Assembly: GCA_003649235.1 (NCBI GenBank)
Contig: QMRG01000005.1
Coordinates: forward strand, 1 to 38,566
DNA: 38,566 bases
Source of the DNA: Thermoprotei archaeon
Lineage (GTDB): Archaea; Thermoproteota; Thermoprotei; Thermofilales; B69-G16
Reading direction: 5' to 3'
Under the pieces are notes generated by a model that saw only the letters and a list, made by a program, of their open reading frames with translations, searched no databases and had not been told where the DNA came from. Below are positions 37,201-38,566 of the stretch, in pieces (the first letter of the stretch is position 1; the number at the start of each line of letters is the position of its first letter). The translations under genes and the position numbers were made by a program.

Positions 37201-37861
37201 CTGTTAAAATTAGATCACCATCGTCCACGTAGGTGTTATTGGTTAGTACTAAGCCCATCTCGTCAGGGTCGAAGTAGAGTGGATAGCCAGTGGCGTTTCT
37301 AGCCATGGCCGGATATAGGTCTGGATGCCCGAAGTCGACGCCAGTATCTACTATTGCTACCGTCACACCCTTTCCTGTATATCCATATTCTGTCCAAACA
37401 TCACTGGCCCTAACAAGATCGACTATTTGATACATTTGAGGTTCTACTTCTCCTTTTTCGACTACAGAGGTTTTAAGCTCGGGGTCTAGTGGGACTTCGT
37501 AATGTAATCTTTTATCAAGGAAAACTCCTACAACGCCTTCGAGTTCGGATATTTTGGCTACGTCTTTGGGCTTTATCACAGTTCTTATCAGTTTTAAGTT
37601 ACCTATTGGCGGGGTGCCTCTAGCGACTCTAGTATAAGGTAGTAGTAGTGAGTAATTGAAGTCTTTTCCTACGACTAAGATCGCCCTAACAGGCAGATCC
37701 GGGTCTTGAGATAGAAATCCTGGGTCTATATAGGCCTTCCAGGTTGGTGTTTCCCTATTAGGAGAAGTTGGTTGGGCGCTTAGAGGAGTATACGTAGGGG
37801 CAAGGAATACGGCTAGAATCACCAGTAATGCCAGGACTTTTATTCTCATATTTATACCCAA
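34241..37861 (-). CDS. Large secreted S8 subtilisin-family protease (pyrolysin-like layout)
   Basis: Signal peptide; VAIVDTGVDFGHPD (Asp), YYGHGTQCASTAAG (His), GGTSMATPMTAGAAA (Ser); about 200-residue insertion between Asp and His; long C-terminal extension. Confidence 0.95.
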   Translation of the reverse strand: MGINMRIKVLALLVILAVFLAPTYTPLSAQPTSPNRETPTWKAYIDPGFLSQDPDLPVRAILVVGKDFNYSLLLPYTRVARGTPPIGNLKLIRTVIKPKDVAKISELEGVVGVFLDKRLHYEVPLDPELKTSVVEKGEVEPQMYQIVDLVRASDVWTEYGYTGKGVTVAIVDTGVDFGHPDLYPAMARNATGYPLYFDPDEMGLVLTNNTYVDDGDLILTVGVEGPRNISYYIPWMGAVGKFDLLTITPGTIDLTYLNTIGYTSQSGEYHVGVAEWQGGYYYGYYLVIFVDNGTAGRYEAVFIDLDQDAVIEDFEGPFDWGHRAAVIGDFNHDGILNMSLGVVGGYTLDWWGIFDTTGQILEWDYEGRWVLLQYDYYGHGTQCASTAAGRGGYTGLMGIAPGAKLIGVTALYLGDIIEAWLWAAGFDLETYNDIEVVPMYGTVVYGEWTYTGEHKADIISNSWGWSSWVEGSYYEWWFWYDVLTILEDALMIPYLLDPEYTGTLMVQAAGNGGPGFGTVTETGYSILALTVGASTSYHYTWTYGYSGYNDTIIFWSARGPTPLGFSKPDIVAVGAYGFTAIPLYSGAIWWGLFGGTSMATPMTAGAAAIVYEAFRDLWYEPFPETIKCILMSTATDLMEDPYSQGAGRIDIYRAVKLVAGEGGVFIVTGDSWNNALEAIEDAWMSAFLHLNTSLGLPFSTTPDGWYGNAVTESFYGGFIRTGTIKRGQVYLFNPSGVRRTYKLMPFTYCLVKSTSFTMTITPNMYYTYHPIPVRITPGRRVVITMIGSLEDYYEGNYSQFNVFDWVDDGDGVIETDEVYRIADSYNEGNVQYLTFNSSLIRGVPVFRIISMGIQGNFTVTVKVEEWDTYIPHWVRVTPGWVSLGPGESAFVTVTIMAKPGMIGPYEAYIKVVDTTTGYKSLIPVSFVAVPYIRNTWIKYKITSSSSQKLQPYDALRVRGVYDQGWRYETGDWRVLFFNVKDEDDKLVAIKATVSWKYPNTDINVHGVGGHGIVWDQGVTNYQSDGNFTWGTRTGTTEEYVWIWDGGYYGLWPYLYPGFYRSVTGENRALILHNVLIDGSVPADFPESYEVTLDFYKVYFSGGYDVKHASRFVEVNATAGETVVVWLTFESSEIIDVTLNVAWYDDMPPTNLPLSFTVVGKTTVPIEITVPADTPTGTYTADVEVQLGNMPYTFYCWITVNVQGIGE

Positions 37862-37909
37862 GACAGAAAATAGGGAAGATATATTATTATAGTTTACTTG
37901 TTCTAAAAA

Positions 37910-38566
37910 TTAGAACTCTAATTCCTTATACTCTTTTTCTCTTCTCCTAAGTAGCAGATATAAAAATATGATTAATGCGATTGGTATGACTAGGAATGCC
38001 AATATTTCAGGTTTAAATTTCTGTTCTACGTATATGCTTGTTTTCAATGTATAGGGGGCTATATTAGTAGCTTCGGCCTGGACTTCTACTCTATATTCTC
38101 CCTCTTTTTCGATTTCGAAAACTTCTTCTACAAATATCTCCTCTTCTAGGGGGATCTTCGTCTCTATCTTCTTGAATTTCTCTTCTCCAGTCGGATCTAA
38201 AACTTTGAAATATATCTTTAAATCTTCAACCGATATCGGTTGTAGACATTTCATTCTAATTTTCACGTATAGTTTACCGTTCACAAAAGAGGCATTGATA
38301 TTGCCGAATAGAGTTAGAGACGCATTTAAAAGCCATGGCTCAGCATAGTAGAGTTTCTCTATGTCTTCAACGGGAGACGGATCTATTATGAGAATAACTC
38401 CAGGTTTATATTCTAGAGAAGCTTTTCCATCCGCTCCCGTCGAAACTTCCGTATAATTAGTAACTATTTTTATTCCTTGAATTGGAGGTTTTACATCGAC
38501 TAGGATTCTAGGCTCGAGATTTGACCCGGTTAATTCGTAGCTTATCTTAAGTTTTTCAATTTTCCC
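37910..38566 (-). CDS. Membrane-anchored surface protein with beta-sandwich-like repeats, truncated by window edge
   Basis: The listed ORF start (GTG 38284) is internal. The frame stays open to the window end (KIEKLKISYELTGSNLEPRILVDVKPPIQGIKIVTNYTEVSTGADGKASLEYKPG...WLLNASLTLFGNINASF VNGKLYV...). C-terminal TM and RRREKE tail. Confidence 0.8.
   Translation of the reverse strand, partial: GKIEKLKISYELTGSNLEPRILVDVKPPIQGIKIVTNYTEVSTGADGKASLEYKPGVILIIDPSPVEDIEKLYYAEPWLLNASLTLFGNINASFVNGKLYVKIRMKCLQPISVEDLKIYFKVLDPTGEEKFKKIETKIPLEEEIFVEEVFEIEKEGEYRVEVQAEATNIAPYTLKTSIYVEQKFKPEILAFLVIPIALIIFLYLLLRRREKEYKELEF

Noticed and set aside
1-38566. CRISPR array, rRNA, tRNA or transposase genes
   Set aside because: None seen: no regularly spaced repeats, no rRNA/tRNA signatures, no transposase or integrase motifs.

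Overview
This is a 38.6 kb archaeal window. The evidence is archaeal-type PEP carboxylase, archaeal TyrRS, AlaX, TrmB-family regulators, BRE/TATA-like promoters and ATGA/GTGA gene overlaps. I cannot fix the taxon. Content: two carbohydrate ABC transporter operons (<1-2861 and 16032-19445), each near a TrmB-like regulator; GH15, GH130 and GH5 glycoside hydrolases; a FeoA-FeoA-FeoB iron locus with a DtxR-type regulator; two secreted proteases (matrixin-like and a large subtilase); two VapBC-type loci; and housekeeping genes (alaX, ppcA, tyrS). The most useful non-ORF signals are: (1) a divergent ABC/GH15 control region with a perfect TATCAC-N5-GTGATA palindrome, identical to the Thermococcales Glycolytic Motif, plus a symmetric double BRE/TATA palindrome; (2) two tandem 19-bp DtxR-like boxes between the feoA TATA box and its start; (3) a 32-bp near-perfect palindrome upstream of an intact vapBC pair; (4) a degraded paralogous block (15.45-15.96 kb) matching 20.8-22.45 kb in direct orientation, so that the two copies flank the second ABC/TrmB cassette; (5) many broken genes: GH130 with one in-frame TGA, frameshifted GH5 and ACT-V4R, VapC with TAG at the conserved Trp, and split ADP-ribosylglycohydrolases. 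No CRISPR array, rRNA, tRNA or transposase was recognised. I did not find an unambiguous new multi-gene system. The strongest candidates are the regulatory architecture and the decaying duplicated saccharide-utilisation region.
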